From Natrinema zhouii (lineage in GTDB: Archaea > Halobacteriota > Halobacteria > Halobacteriales > Natrialbaceae), in contig NZ_CP059154.1 of the NCBI RefSeq assembly GCF_013456555.2, positions 3,658,001 through 3,722,000 of the forward strand: a DNA stretch of 64,000 bases, written 5' to 3'. A program made the translations under genes and the position numbers. Of the stretch, positions 18,353-26,978 are shown in pieces; within the stretch, counting starts at the first letter, position 1; the number at the start of each line of letters is the position of its first letter. The notes below the pieces were generated by a model. The model did not search any database and was not told where the DNA came from. It saw nothing but the letters and a program-made list of their open reading frames with translations.

Positions 18353-19201
18353 TTACTCGAGCTCGTCGCCTGAATCCGCCGCTCGAGCCGCTGTTACGAC
18401 AGCGGCGACGCGCTCGCCGGAGACGGGGTTGGTCGTCTCGTCGCCGCGTTTGAGAGCGGTGCCGACGATGACGCCGTCCGCGCCAGCCTCGAGGCAGTCG
18501 CCGACCGTCTCGCTCGTGACACCGCTGCCGACGAACACCGGGGCGCGGTCACGACCCAGATCTGAGAGCGCATCGGCGACGCACTCGATATCCGCGAGCG
18601 GCGTTTCGACGCCCGTTCCGGGACCGGAGACGATGACGCCGTCCGCCTTCCCGCGTTCGACCGCCTCGAGCGCTGCACGTCCGATATCCACCTCGCCGAT
18701 CGGCGTCGCGTGTTTGACGTGGACGTCCGCGAGAATCGCGACGTCGGCCTCCAGCCGGTCGCGAAGCCGGAGCGTCTCGTGAGCGCGGCCCTCGAGGATC
18801 CCCTGATCGGTCGCAGCGGTATCGACGTGGACGTTGACGCGGACGAAATCGGCGTCGACGGCCCCGGCGATCGATACTGCCGCCGCAGCGTCGTTGCGCA
18901 ACACGTTGATCCCGACTGGGACGTCGACGGCGTCGGTCACGGCAGTCGCGACGGCGGTCATTTCGGCCACGACGTGCTGTGGTACGGAATCCGGATAGAA
19001 CGGCGCGTCGCCGAAGTTCTCGAGCACGATGCCGTCGATTCCGCCCGCCTCGAGCCGGCGCGCGTCCTCGAGTGCGCGGGTTCGGACGGCCTCGCGGTCG
19101 CCGTCGAATCCCGGTGCGCCGGGGAGCGCCGGGAGGTGAACCATACCGATGACGGGCTGGTCGCCGTCGAATTGCTCCAGAACGGGGCTGGTCGTGGTCA
19201 T
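18353..19201 (-). CDS. BtpA/SgcQ family TIM-barrel protein
   Basis: The 282-residue protein shows the family start VIGMVHLPALPGAPGFDG, the GGIDGIVLENFGDAPF strand, VPVGINVLRNDA, and the barrel C-terminus with GSGVTSETV and GADGVIVGTALK. BtpA was described as a thylakoid factor for photosystem I in cyanobacteria, while archaeal members are of unknown role; the fold suggests a sugar- or nucleotide-phosphate enzyme. The start is the ATG at 19199-19201. It faces away from the old-yellow-enzyme gene with 152 bases between. Confidence 0.88.
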   Translation of the reverse strand: MTTTSPVLEQFDGDQPVIGMVHLPALPGAPGFDGDREAVRTRALEDARRLEAGGIDGIVLENFGDAPFYPDSVPQHVVAEMTAVATAVTDAVDVPVGINVLRNDAAAAVSIAGAVDADFVRVNVHVDTAATDQGILEGRAHETLRLRDRLEADVAILADVHVKHATPIGEVDIGRAALEAVERGKADGVIVSGPGTGVETPLADIECVADALSDLGRDRAPVFVGSGVTSETVGDCLEAGADGVIVGTALKRGDETTNPVSGERVAAVVTAARAADSGDELE

Positions 19202-19353
19202 ACCGAAGCTGGGATCGCAGTCGGAATAAGTGGCCGTGGAACGCCGTCGGACGAGGCCCGACCTCGCTCACGGGTAAACCCTCGACCTCGCTCGAGGCGG
19301 CAATCCCCGCTCCCTTCACGGCCGTTTTCTCGCCGGCGTGGTTACACCGACCG

Positions 19354-20472
19354 ATGACTGACTTGCTCTCTTCGTTGCCGTTACGCGACGTGGAATCCCC
19401 GAATCGAATCGCCGTCTCACCGATGTGCCAGTACTCCTGTGCGACGGACGGACTGCCGACGGAGTGGCATCGCGTCCACCTCGGGAGCCGGGCCGTGGGT
19501 GGTGCCGGGATCGTCATGACCGAGGCGACCGCCGTCGATCCCGTCGGCCGGATCACGCCCCACGATCTCGGGATCTGGAGCGACGAGCACGCCGCCGCGC
19601 TCGAGCCGACTACCGAGTTCGTCCGCGACCTGGGCGGTGTACCGGGAATCCAACTCGCCCACGCGGGACACAAGGCGAGCAAGACGCGGCCCTGGGACGG
19701 CAACGTGCCGATCGCGCCGGACGGGACCGATCCCACCGGTGCGTCGGGCTGGGAGGTCCTCTCACCGTCGCCGGATGCGTATCCGCCGTTCGACGGTGAC
19801 CGACCGGCGATGCGAAAAGCCGATCAGGACGATATCGAGGGCGTAATCGACGCCTACCGCGCGGCGGCCGAGCGCTCGCTCGAGGCCGGCTTCGAGATCG
19901 CCGAAGTCCACGCGGCCCACGGCTACCTGCTTCACGAATTTCTTTCGCCGGTGACGAACCACCGCGAGGACGACTACGGCGGCAGCTTCGAGAATCGCAC
20001 GCGGTTGGTCCGCGAGGTCGTCGCCGCCGTCCGCGAGGTCTGGCCGGACGAGAAGCCGGTATTCGTCCGCATCTCGGGAACGGACTGGCTCGACGACCGC
20101 GAGTCGTGGGATATCGAGCAGTCGGTGCGGCTGGCGGACGCACTCGCCGAGCTGGGCGTCGATCTGGTCGACGTCAGTTCGGGCGGGCTCCACCCCGAAC
20201 AGGCGGTTCCAGGCGGGCCGAACTTCCAGGTGCCGCTGGCCGAGCAGGTCCGAGCGGGTGCCGACATCGCCGTCGGCGCGGTCGGCGGCATCACAGAACC
20301 CGAACAGGCTGATGCGCTGGTTCGAAACAATCGAGCCGACCTCGTGCTCGTGGGCCGGGAGTTCCTCCGCGATCCGTACTTCGGACTCCGCGCGGCCGGC
20401 GACCTCGAGCGCGATCCTAAAGACGCTGCGAAGCAGTGGCCGGTACAGTACCGGCGTGCGGCCCAGCGATAG
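19354..20472 (+). CDS. NADH:flavin oxidoreductase, old yellow enzyme family (YqjM type)
   Basis: The 372-residue FMN barrel enzyme has SPMCQYSCATDG near residue 22 (the Cys of the YqjM class), QLAHAGHKASKTRPW, AAHGYLLHEFLSPVTNHREDD with the active Tyr, and the phosphate site at the C-terminus (VGAVGGIT and LVLVGREFLRDP). Such enzymes reduce activated C=C bonds of enals, enones or xenobiotics with NAD(P)H. ATG at 19354 is the natural start. It is monocistronic. Confidence 0.92.
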   Translation: MTDLLSSLPLRDVESPNRIAVSPMCQYSCATDGLPTEWHRVHLGSRAVGGAGIVMTEATAVDPVGRITPHDLGIWSDEHAAALEPTTEFVRDLGGVPGIQLAHAGHKASKTRPWDGNVPIAPDGTDPTGASGWEVLSPSPDAYPPFDGDRPAMRKADQDDIEGVIDAYRAAAERSLEAGFEIAEVHAAHGYLLHEFLSPVTNHREDDYGGSFENRTRLVREVVAAVREVWPDEKPVFVRISGTDWLDDRESWDIEQSVRLADALAELGVDLVDVSSGGLHPEQAVPGGPNFQVPLAEQVRAGADIAVGAVGGITEPEQADALVRNNRADLVLVGREFLRDPYFGLRAAGDLERDPKDAAKQWPVQYRRAAQR

Positions 20473-20505
20473 TCGCTCTCGTCGAACACGGCGGTATCGG
20501 CGCGC

Positions 20506-21666
20506 TCAGTCAGAGACCGTTCCGAGTTCGGTTTCGTCGGGATTCGGACCGCTCACCCGGAACCCCTGCTCGTCGCGAGCGGAGTGGGCCCGTTGTGGGT
20601 AGGGGATCGTAATTCCTTCGTGGTCGAACGCGTCGATGATCGACTCGATCACTGCCGTCTGGGCGTCGAGTTTGCGTCGCATCGTCGGACCACCGATCCA
20701 GACCCGACACTCGACGACCACTGACGAGTCGTCGAACCGTTTGGCGATCACCTGCGGGTTAGGCGCGTTCTTGATCTCCTCGAGGTCTTCGACCCCCTCG
20801 ACGATGGTGGAGCGAGCGTGCTCGACGTCGGCGTCGTAATCGATGCCGACGTCGACGTCGACCCGGAGCTGGTCGTTCTTCGAGTAATTCGTCAGCGGAC
20901 TGTTGGTCACCTTATCGTTGGGAACGAGGACGTGCTTGTCGCCGAACGTCTGGATCTGGGTCGTGAAGATCGTGACGTCGGTGACGATCCCGGTGGTCTC
21001 GTTGACCTCGATCCAGTCGCCGACGGCGAACGGGCGCGAGAAGAGCAAGATGAACCCGGCGATCATGGCCGTCAACGTCTCTCGAGCCGTCAGTGCGACG
21101 ACCGCCGTGATCGCGCCCGCACCGAGGAAGATGTTCGTGAGATCGATCCCCCAGAGCGTGAGCAACACGGTTCCGGCGAAGGCGACGATTCCGATGTCGG
21201 CGACGTGATAGGCGACCTCGCTCTGATGTTTCGTGAGCGCCTTCGTCTGGGACAGCTTGTCGATCGAGCGGTTGACGAACCGTATCACGAGATAGGAGGT
21301 AACGATCACTGCAACGGTGATCAGCTGCTGGGCGGCCAGCCACCGATCAATCAGCATCGCCTCGAGCGTAAACCTGAGGAGATACGTGACCTGCCAGATG
21401 ACGCCGAAGACGTAGACGGCAGCGACGATGAACCCGGCGAGCACGAGGACGGAACTCGCTTCGGCGAGTTGCTTGCCGTATCGGCGACGGAACACACGCC
21501 GAACGCGATCGGAAATCCTGATCCCGAGCGGGAGCAACGCGACGAGGAGGAGCGTCGCGAGGAGTCGCGTCTCGAACGACGCGAGATAGGTCTCCTGAAG
21601 CCACGGAATCGGATCCGGCCGGAGGGGCGATTGAAGCGGGAAGCGGCTCGATAAGAGACGGAACAT
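20506..21666 (-). CDS. small-conductance mechanosensitive channel (MscS family)
   Basis: The 386-residue membrane protein has four to five hydrophobic helices, then the MscS pore helix (IFLGAGAITAVVALTARETL) and the beta-domain signature PFAVGDWIEVNETTGIVTDV with VLVPNDKVTNSPLTNYS. It releases solutes on hypo-osmotic shock, a natural need in a halophile. The C-terminal domain ends with an acidic tail. The start is the ATG at 21664-21666. It converges with the old-yellow-enzyme gene, with 33 bases between the stops. Confidence 0.93.
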   Translation of the reverse strand: MFRLLSSRFPLQSPLRPDPIPWLQETYLASFETRLLATLLLVALLPLGIRISDRVRRVFRRRYGKQLAEASSVLVLAGFIVAAVYVFGVIWQVTYLLRFTLEAMLIDRWLAAQQLITVAVIVTSYLVIRFVNRSIDKLSQTKALTKHQSEVAYHVADIGIVAFAGTVLLTLWGIDLTNIFLGAGAITAVVALTARETLTAMIAGFILLFSRPFAVGDWIEVNETTGIVTDVTIFTTQIQTFGDKHVLVPNDKVTNSPLTNYSKNDQLRVDVDVGIDYDADVEHARSTIVEGVEDLEEIKNAPNPQVIAKRFDDSSVVVECRVWIGGPTMRRKLDAQTAVIESIIDAFDHEGITIPYPQRAHSARDEQGFRVSGPNPDETELGTVSD

Positions 21667-21795
21667 TCAGCGTCTGTGGTAGTCAGTCGGCGGCCGTGAG
21701 GACTACCCCGGCAGCTGCAACGCCATCGTCGCCATCGTGCTGTTCCGCCAGCTGGACACGATCGCGTCCCGCCGGAACGGACGAGGTGGAACTGA

Positions 21796-22584
21796 TCAGG
21801 TCCCCTCGTAGTCGTCCAGCCAGCCCGTGACGGACGACTGCAACGCGCCGGCCGTCGTCCCGATATTCAGCAGCTGATACCCGTTTTGGGCCTTCTCGTT
21901 GACGTCGTCCATGCCGAACCCGAGTCCGCCTACTGGAACGTCCGCCTCGACGGCCGCCGATCGGATCGTCTCGACGGCTTCCTCGACCGCCGGATGATCG
22001 AACTCGCCCGGATGACCAAGCGAGACCGAGAGATCGAGCGGGCCGATGAAGACGAAGCCGAGTTCGGGCACCGCGAGGATGTCGTCGAGATCGTCGAGGG
22101 CCGACTGGGTCTCGATCGTGACGCCGACGACGGCTGACTCGTCTTCGCTGCTCACGTAGTCGTCCGTCAGCCCCCAGCGACTGGCACGCGGGTTAGCCAT
22201 GCCGCGCCGGCCGGGCTCGCCGTCGTACTCGAACCGCCCCGCTCGCACCGCCGCCTCGAGTTCCTCGGCGCTCCCGACCCGCGGAAGAAAGACGTTCCGG
22301 ACGCCGGCGTCGAGGGCCTTTCGAACCAGTGAGGGGTCGGTGTCGGGAACCCGCACCAGTAGCTCCGTGTCGGTGCCGTCGGCCGCGCGGAGCAGGTCCT
22401 CCAGTCGGCCCGCGTCCCGCGGACTCGGCCCGCCGTGCTCGAGGTCGATCCAGACGAAGTCGACGCCGAGTGCGGCGTAGAGTTCGACGACCGTCGGGCT
22501 GTACGTGTTCTCGAGGACGCCGAGTGCGACATCGTCGGCCTCGAGGGTTTCGCGGAGCGCGTTGCCTCGTGGTTCGTGGCTCAC
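21796..22584 (-). CDS. HpcH/HpaI-type aldolase
   Basis: The 262-residue protein is a class II aldolase of the HpcH/HpaI family, which cleaves 2-keto-3-deoxy or 4-hydroxy-2-oxo acids to pyruvate and an aldehyde. Seen: VDFVWIDLEHGGPSP (His base), RVPDTDPSLVRKALDAGVRN, a metal-site TIETQSALDDLDDI and GPLDLSVSLG. I start at the GTG at 22582-22584 (VSHEPRGNALRE) since the frame upstream is not coding-like; the resulting length equals the family norm. It is next to, and co-oriented with, the redoxin gene 92 bases upstream. Confidence 0.87.
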   Translation of the reverse strand: MSHEPRGNALRETLEADDVALGVLENTYSPTVVELYAALGVDFVWIDLEHGGPSPRDAGRLEDLLRAADGTDTELLVRVPDTDPSLVRKALDAGVRNVFLPRVGSAEELEAAVRAGRFEYDGEPGRRGMANPRASRWGLTDDYVSSEDESAVVGVTIETQSALDDLDDILAVPELGFVFIGPLDLSVSLGHPGEFDHPAVEEAVETIRSAAVEADVPVGGLGFGMDDVNEKAQNGYQLLNIGTTAGALQSSVTGWLDDYEGT

Positions 22585-22676
22585 ACGCCATCTCCACAGT
22601 AGCCGGCGACTAAAGTCTGGGGCCGGCCGATCCGCTGTCCGATCGAAATCGACGAAAACAGCAGTGAGTGCGTCCG

Positions 22677-23240
22677 TTACTGGTCTTTCCACTTGATCGA
22701 ACAGCCCCGGGAGGGCTGCCACTCGAGGTCGACGGTCTCGCCCGCCAGCACGGCGTCGATCGCTTCGCGGATTGGGAACCGACTCGGCTCGTCGTCGGGG
22801 TTCGGGGCGTCGTCGAGGCGGCCGTGGTAGGCCAACTGAAACTCACCATCCGTCCGTTCGAACAGGAACGGGTCCGGCGTACAGACCGCACCGTACTCGC
22901 GGGCGACCGTCTGGCTCTCGTCGCGCAGATAGGCGTCGTAGTCGATTTTCCCCTCGGCGACGAACTCCTGCATCTTCTCGACGGAATCGTCGGGATACTC
23001 CTCGGCGTCGTTGGAATTGATCCCGACGACCGAAACGTCGTCGTACTCGTCGGCCAGTTCGTTCAACAGGTCGAATTTCGCCTGCGCGTACGGGCAGTGG
23101 TTACACGTGAAGACGACCAGCAGCGCTTCGTCGTCGGCGAACGACTCGAGCGAGTACGTCTCGCCGTCGACACCCTCAAGGTCGAAGTCGGGCGCAACGT
23201 CGCCGGCCTCGAGTTCTGATTCGGACTCTTTCATGACCAT
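22677..23240 (-). CDS. thioredoxin-like redoxin (AhpC/TSA-type) with CxxC
   Basis: The 187-residue protein has the redoxin start GDVAPDFDLEGVDGETYSL and the active site VVFTCNHCPYAQAKF (Cys46-x-x-Cys49), followed by VVGINSND and a cis-Pro region CTPDPFLFE. This group reduces disulfides or peroxides. No signal peptide, so cytosolic. Two in-frame ATGs lie at 23240 and 23234; they are not distinguishable by sequence, and I give the first. Upstream is the divergent gene 23360-23974. Confidence 0.87.
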   Translation of the reverse strand: MVMKESESELEAGDVAPDFDLEGVDGETYSLESFADDEALLVVFTCNHCPYAQAKFDLLNELADEYDDVSVVGINSNDAEEYPDDSVEKMQEFVAEGKIDYDAYLRDESQTVAREYGAVCTPDPFLFERTDGEFQLAYHGRLDDAPNPDDEPSRFPIREAIDAVLAGETVDLEWQPSRGCSIKWKDQ

Positions 23241-23359
23241 ATCGGTGCTTCGTCTCGTTCGTCCTTAATCGTCACGTTCGTTGACCCGACTCGCCGGAGT
23301 GAGTCGCGAGACGCTCGTGACGACTTACATATTTGTACCCTCGGCCGCATCGACAGGGT

Positions 23360-23974
23360 ATGAAGACGCTCGAGGTCACCGACGAACAGTACGCGTTCAT
23401 CCAGTACCTCCGCGAGGAAATCTCCGAATCGGTCGTCGGCAAGTACGGCTTCGTCCGCGAACGGGACGCCGTCCAGTTCCTGATCGACAATCTCGACGAG
23501 GATATCGAGATCGACGCCGACGAGTTCGACTCCTCGGCGACCGACGACGTCGCCGCGTCCGTCGGTGCCGCCATCGATGGTGACACCGACCCGCACGAGC
23601 TCGAGGAGGTCTCCTACGTCGAAAGCGAGACGCCGGCGGCTGACGAGATTCTGGACGAGGAGAGCGAAGAGACCGAATCCGAATCGGACGGGGACACCGA
23701 CGACTCGAGCGCTGACGATGGAACAACTGAGGCGGACACCGACGATTCGGGTGATGAAGACGAAGCGGACGACGAGAGCGACGGCGGAGCGGGTTCGGCC
23801 GACGACGACGATATGTTAGACGAGATGATGAGCCTGCTCGAGACCCACGACGACAAGTGGGAGGAGTCGAGCTCGGCGGACTACCGGTACAGCGTCGAAC
23901 TCCCGGACGGCTCGAGCGAACAGGTCCAGACGAAAGACGACGTGCGGGCACTGTTGTTCAAGAATTATCGCTGA
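23360..23974 (+). CDS. acidic three-part haloarchaeal protein, hypothetical
   Basis: The 204-residue product begins with a small conserved-looking domain (1-48, KTLEVTDEQYAFIQYLREEI) that resembles a ribbon-helix-helix-like N-terminus. A long Glu/Asp/Ser/Thr linker (about 85-150) follows, then a compact C-terminal segment with DKWEESSSADYRYSVEL and VRALLFKNYR. The shape suggests a regulator or adaptor, but I do not recognise the family. The ATG at 23360 begins the first strand. Confidence 0.65.
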   Translation: MKTLEVTDEQYAFIQYLREEISESVVGKYGFVRERDAVQFLIDNLDEDIEIDADEFDSSATDDVAASVGAAIDGDTDPHELEEVSYVESETPAADEILDEESEETESESDGDTDDSSADDGTTEADTDDSGDEDEADDESDGGAGSADDDDMLDEMMSLLETHDDKWEESSSADYRYSVELPDGSSEQVQTKDDVRALLFKNYR

Positions 23975-24109
23975 TTCGCCCGGATACGGCTCTGTCTTCC
24001 CGGTCGCTGCCGCCCGTAGCGGGTTGCACAGTCTGATTGTGAGCCGTGACCGCTCCGCTAATTCGGTGATCAATTTTGTGACGCGGATCGCTACTGATGT
24101 TTTAGGCAG

Positions 24110-24127
24110 TACGAAAAATAATTCGTA
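24110..24127. promoter_or_regulatory. inverted repeat upstream of dpsA
   Basis: A perfect inverted repeat TACGAA-AAATAA-TTCGTA lies 10 to 12 bases upstream of the dpsA TATA-like element (GTTATAAG, about 24137-24144), with a TTAGGC half-box of the iron-box type directly before it (24101-24106). This position overlaps the BRE region, where an activator or repressor would act on a haloarchaeal promoter. Confidence 0.5.
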
Positions 24128-24171
24128 AATTGAAAGGTTATAAGAGGGAGCCATACCAACTACAGGACGTG

Positions 24172-24717
24172 ATGAACACGCAGAAGACCACTCGACAGGC
24201 AGCGGAGACGGTCGAAGCGAACGCGCTTCGGCTCGACACGGAAAAGGCCGAACAGATCGTCGACGCGCTCAACACGGATCTGGCGGACGCGTACGTCCTC
24301 TACCACCAGCTCCACAAGCACCACTGGAACGTCGAGGGGGCGGAGTTCCTCGAGGTCCACGTCTTCCTCCAGGAGGTCTACGAGGACGTCGAAGCCGCGG
24401 CCGACGAACTCGCCGAGCGGCTTCAGGCGCTCGGTGGCGTCCCGCACGCGAGCATGACGGCGCTCGTAAACAACGCGACGGTCGAAGCCGAAGACGAGGA
24501 CGTCTACGATATCCGAACCTCACTCGCCAACGACCTCGACATGATGGGTGACATGATCGAGAGCTATCGCCAGCACATCGAACTCGCGGAGGGTCTCGGT
24601 GACTACGCGACGGGACAGATACTCCGTGAGCAACTCGAGACCCTCGAAGAACACGCCCACCACATCGAACACTACCTCGAAGACGATACGCTCGTTCTCG
24701 AGTCCGCAACGAAGTAA
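24172..24717 (+). CDS. dpsA: DNA-protecting ferritin-like protein DpsA
   Basis: The 181-residue protein has the Dps ferroxidase-site segments YHQLHKHHWNVEGAEF (residues 44-59) and HVFLQEVYEDVEAAADELAERL (63-84), with the four-helix bundle continuing to a His-rich end (EEHAHHIEHYLEDD). DpsA dodecamers store iron and limit oxidative damage. The start ATG at 24172 is placed some 27 bases after a TATA-like element. It opens the iron island that runs to about 31 kb. Confidence 0.94.
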   Translation: MNTQKTTRQAAETVEANALRLDTEKAEQIVDALNTDLADAYVLYHQLHKHHWNVEGAEFLEVHVFLQEVYEDVEAAADELAERLQALGGVPHASMTALVNNATVEAEDEDVYDIRTSLANDLDMMGDMIESYRQHIELAEGLGDYATGQILREQLETLEEHAHHIEHYLEDDTLVLESATK

Positions 24718-24882
24718 TTCGGACCGCCCGACACGCCACCGGGTATCGAGTGGTCTCTCAGCGTTTCAGTCGACTTTCGGTTCCCGCGTTTCGAGGCCAT
24801 TGAAGGCTATTTCTCACTCGATGGGGGCGCTGAACGCGACCGAAATCTCTCTCGAGAGGAGTATCTCCCTCAAAAGTGAGCG

Positions 24883-25050
24883 TTATCGAGTCGTCTCTAC
24901 GACGCGGTCGCTCGAAATCCATCCCTCAGTGTTCCCGGATTCGATAAAGACTACTTTGTCGGGGCCGCTTTCACAGACCGATATCTCGGGTCCGCGGGTT
25001 GCGTCCGGTTCGGTGTCGCGTTCGGTATCCGATCGCGTACCGGTGGTCAT
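24883..25050 (-). CDS. 55-residue protein controlled by an iron box
   Basis: An ATG at 25048-25050 opens a 55-residue frame (MTTGTRSDTE to DRVVETTR). The first 20 residues are polar and disordered. The rest forms a compact beta-rich unit, ISVCESGPDKVVFIESGNT followed by EGWISSDRVV; the phrase 'x-WI-x-SD' is shared with small haloarchaeal proteins of unknown function. A perfect DtxR-type box sits 10 bases upstream, overlapping the TATA-like element, so this is very likely an iron-repressed leaderless gene. Function unknown. Confidence 0.65.
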   Translation of the reverse strand: MTTGTRSDTERDTEPDATRGPEISVCESGPDKVVFIESGNTEGWISSDRVVETTR

Positions 25051-25059
25051 CGACTTTAT

Positions 25060-25073
25060 TTAGGTGGGCCTAA
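25060..25073. promoter_or_regulatory. DtxR-type iron box (single)
   Basis: TTAGGTGGGCCTAA, an inverted repeat with TTAGG/CCTAA arms, starts 10 bases before the ATG of the 55-residue gene (24883-25050). The TATA-like TTTTATTT lies directly beyond it, so a bound repressor would cover the promoter. No second copy is found 35 bases further upstream, unlike the two transporter promoters. Confidence 0.7.
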
Positions 25074-25130
25074 AATAAAAATCGTCCGGTTTGGCTCAGT
25101 CGTCCGTCCGGTCCAAAACGAAGCCACAGT

Positions 25131-25547
25131 TCACCGAGAGTCCGATCGCACGGAAGAGGGCGATGTCCGTGTCTCTTTGGACGGTTCGTCAGTATCGGCG
25201 AGAAGCGTCGACGCGAGGCGGTCGACGACCGTCGGACTGACCGCTCCCGCCAGTTCCATCGCCTCGCTCTCGTACTCCTCGAGTCCGAGCACCTCGCGAA
25301 AGAACCGTGAGAGGATCTCGTAGGTCTTGTGCAGTTCTTCGGCGGTCTCTCGCCCCGCAGCGGTGAGCGTCGCTCCCTCGTACGGTTCGTACGTCAGGTG
25401 GCCGCTGGACTCGAGCCGCTGGAGCATCTCCGTCGTCGCCGCCGGCGAGCGATCGACCGCGTCGGCGACGCGTCCGGGCGAAATCGGTGGAGCGTCCCGC
25501 CGTTCCGCGAGATAGAGAACGAGAAGGTAGTGGGAGGCACCGGTCAT
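25131..25547 (-). CDS. DtxR/MntR-like transcriptional regulator with altered metal ligands
   Basis: The 138-residue protein has a winged helix (about 5-65: LLVLYLAERR, ISPGRVADAVDRSPAATTEMLQRLE, LTYEPYEGATLTAAGR) and a DtxR dimerisation helix pair (70-117: ETAEELHKTYEILSRFFREVLGLEEYESEAMELAG). At positions where DtxR places Cys102, Glu105 and His106, this protein reads Met-Glu-Leu-Ala-Gly, so the usual metal site is not conserved. It could sense metal differently or respond to a ligand. Start ATG at 25545-25547. Its place next to iron-uptake genes makes it the obvious candidate to bind the iron boxes. Confidence 0.75.
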   Translation of the reverse strand: MTGASHYLLVLYLAERRDAPPISPGRVADAVDRSPAATTEMLQRLESSGHLTYEPYEGATLTAAGRETAEELHKTYEILSRFFREVLGLEEYESEAMELAGAVSPTVVDRLASTLLADTDEPSKETRTSPSSVRSDSR

Positions 25548-25695
25548 CGGTCAGTAAATCGACGTGGGGGCGTTCGCTGTAAATCTGAAACCCGACGTGC
25601 AGACGCGCATGCTCCTCACGCTCGGGCGCGGCCGTCTAGCGGCATCGGATTCGAGCCGCGTCTCGAGATCCGATATCGTCCTGTGGAGAGTGATA

Positions 25696-26622
25696 TCACG
25701 TCTCCCCGCTCTCGCGTTCGGTTTCGATTTCACGCGCCGCTTCGACGATCAGGTCGTCGTCGATATGCTCGAGCAGACGTTCGTGTCCGCGTTCGATCCG
25801 CCGTTCGATCTCGTCGTCAGCGAGATACGTCTCGAGCCGACGGTCGATTTCCCGCTCGCGTATTGCAGCGAGCCGCTCCGTCTGGAGGTCGTGATCCTCG
25901 GGTAATCGATCGTCGAACTGCTCGCGCCACCGATCCCGGTCGCGCCACTCGTCGTCGAGTTCCGTCTCCCGGCGCATCCAGTCGAAGTGGTTCGCCACGG
26001 GTTCGGGGTAGCCTCGTTCCCGTCGAACGTCCTCGACGACGGTTATCCCGACCCGCGTGCCGTGTCCAGCGGCCATGATCGCCTGATAGCCGGTCTCTCC
26101 GTACGGCGACGCGATGAAGAGGTCGTCAACCGGCGTCGTTCCGTCGCTCTCGGCGTACCCCTTGTCGAAGTGCTCGTGTTCCTCGCCGTCGTGTTCGTGC
26201 GTCTCGAACATCGCCGTTTCATCGTCGAGACCGCGCATGTACTCGCCGTCGTAGCGCGTGGCTGCGATCACTCGACGAGCCGTGACTGGTTCTCCTTCCT
26301 GCGGGGTGACGACGAACCCCTCGCCGTCGTCGACGCACTCGAGCGATTCGACGAGATCGGGAACGATCTCGCACCCCGCCTCCTCGGCGTGGTCGTGCAT
26401 CAATCCGTACAGCGTCTCGACGTCAATCCCCGCGGGGAAGCCGAGGTAGTTCTCGAGGTAGGCACATCGCTGAATCGAGGACCGCCCGCGATCGAAGATC
26501 ACCGTATCCAGGTCGCACCGTGCGGTGAAAACGCCTGCAGCACAGCCTGCCGGACCGCCGCCGACCACGACAATGTCGTGATCGAACGCCGGCTCCGCTC
26601 GATCGGTCTCGATTGAACTCAT
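25696..26622 (-). CDS. thioredoxin-reductase-like FAD-dependent oxidoreductase
   Basis: The 308-residue flavoprotein has the FAD dinucleotide motif IVVVGGGPAGCAAGVFTAR at about residues 17-35, a TrxR-like core with YLGFPAGIDVETLYG, a late DDLFIASPYGETGYQAIMAAGHG block, and a helical Arg/Glu-rich C-terminus (from about 230). The active-site CxxC of thioredoxin reductase is absent. In an iron-uptake neighbourhood it is a candidate ferric-chelate reductase or siderophore-modifying oxidoreductase, an inference from context only. ATG at 26620-26622. Confidence 0.75.
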   Translation of the reverse strand: MSSIETDRAEPAFDHDIVVVGGGPAGCAAGVFTARCDLDTVIFDRGRSSIQRCAYLENYLGFPAGIDVETLYGLMHDHAEEAGCEIVPDLVESLECVDDGEGFVVTPQEGEPVTARRVIAATRYDGEYMRGLDDETAMFETHEHDGEEHEHFDKGYAESDGTTPVDDLFIASPYGETGYQAIMAAGHGTRVGITVVEDVRRERGYPEPVANHFDWMRRETELDDEWRDRDRWREQFDDRLPEDHDLQTERLAAIREREIDRRLETYLADDEIERRIERGHERLLEHIDDDLIVEAAREIETERESGET

Positions 26623-26804
26623 CGTTTGAACCCGCTATCCGCGATCTGCTGGTGGTCGAAGCGCTGTTCGTCTTCGCGGACATCGGATACGTCGTCACCG
26701 TCTCCTGCGAGGCCCGTGTGACACACGCGAGTGGACCCACTCGAGACGGAGTCAACGCGTCTCCCGTCCGTCGTGCCGGTAGTTGGATGGATCATTAGTT
26801 GCTG

Positions 26805-26978
26805 TTAGCGTCTGACAGTCATCGGCCGGTCGGCGGCGATGAACGGCTCACCGTCCCCGTCGGCGAACGCTAGCCCCCCACACTCACTGCGACGGACTCG
26901 CCACGACGGCAGATCGGGGATGTCGTAGTCCGACGGCTCACGGAAGGCACCCGCAATCGCCCACTCTCGAGCGCGCAT
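26805..26978 (-). CDS. 57-residue protein translationally linked to the ferric-chelate binding protein
   Basis: The ATG (26976-26978) directly follows the stop codon of the binding-protein gene (26979-26981), a TGAATG junction typical of linked translation. The 57 residues read MRAREWAIAGAF to PFIAADRPMTVRR, with one Cys in the centre. I do not recognise the family. It may be a remnant or a small partner in iron uptake. Confidence 0.5.
   Translation of the reverse strand: MRAREWAIAGAFREPSDYDIPDLPSWRVRRSECGGLAFADGDGEPFIAADRPMTVRR

Noticed and set aside
20818..21654. 278-codon plus-strand frame over the MscS gene
   Set aside because: It is antisense to a clear channel gene and has no domain.
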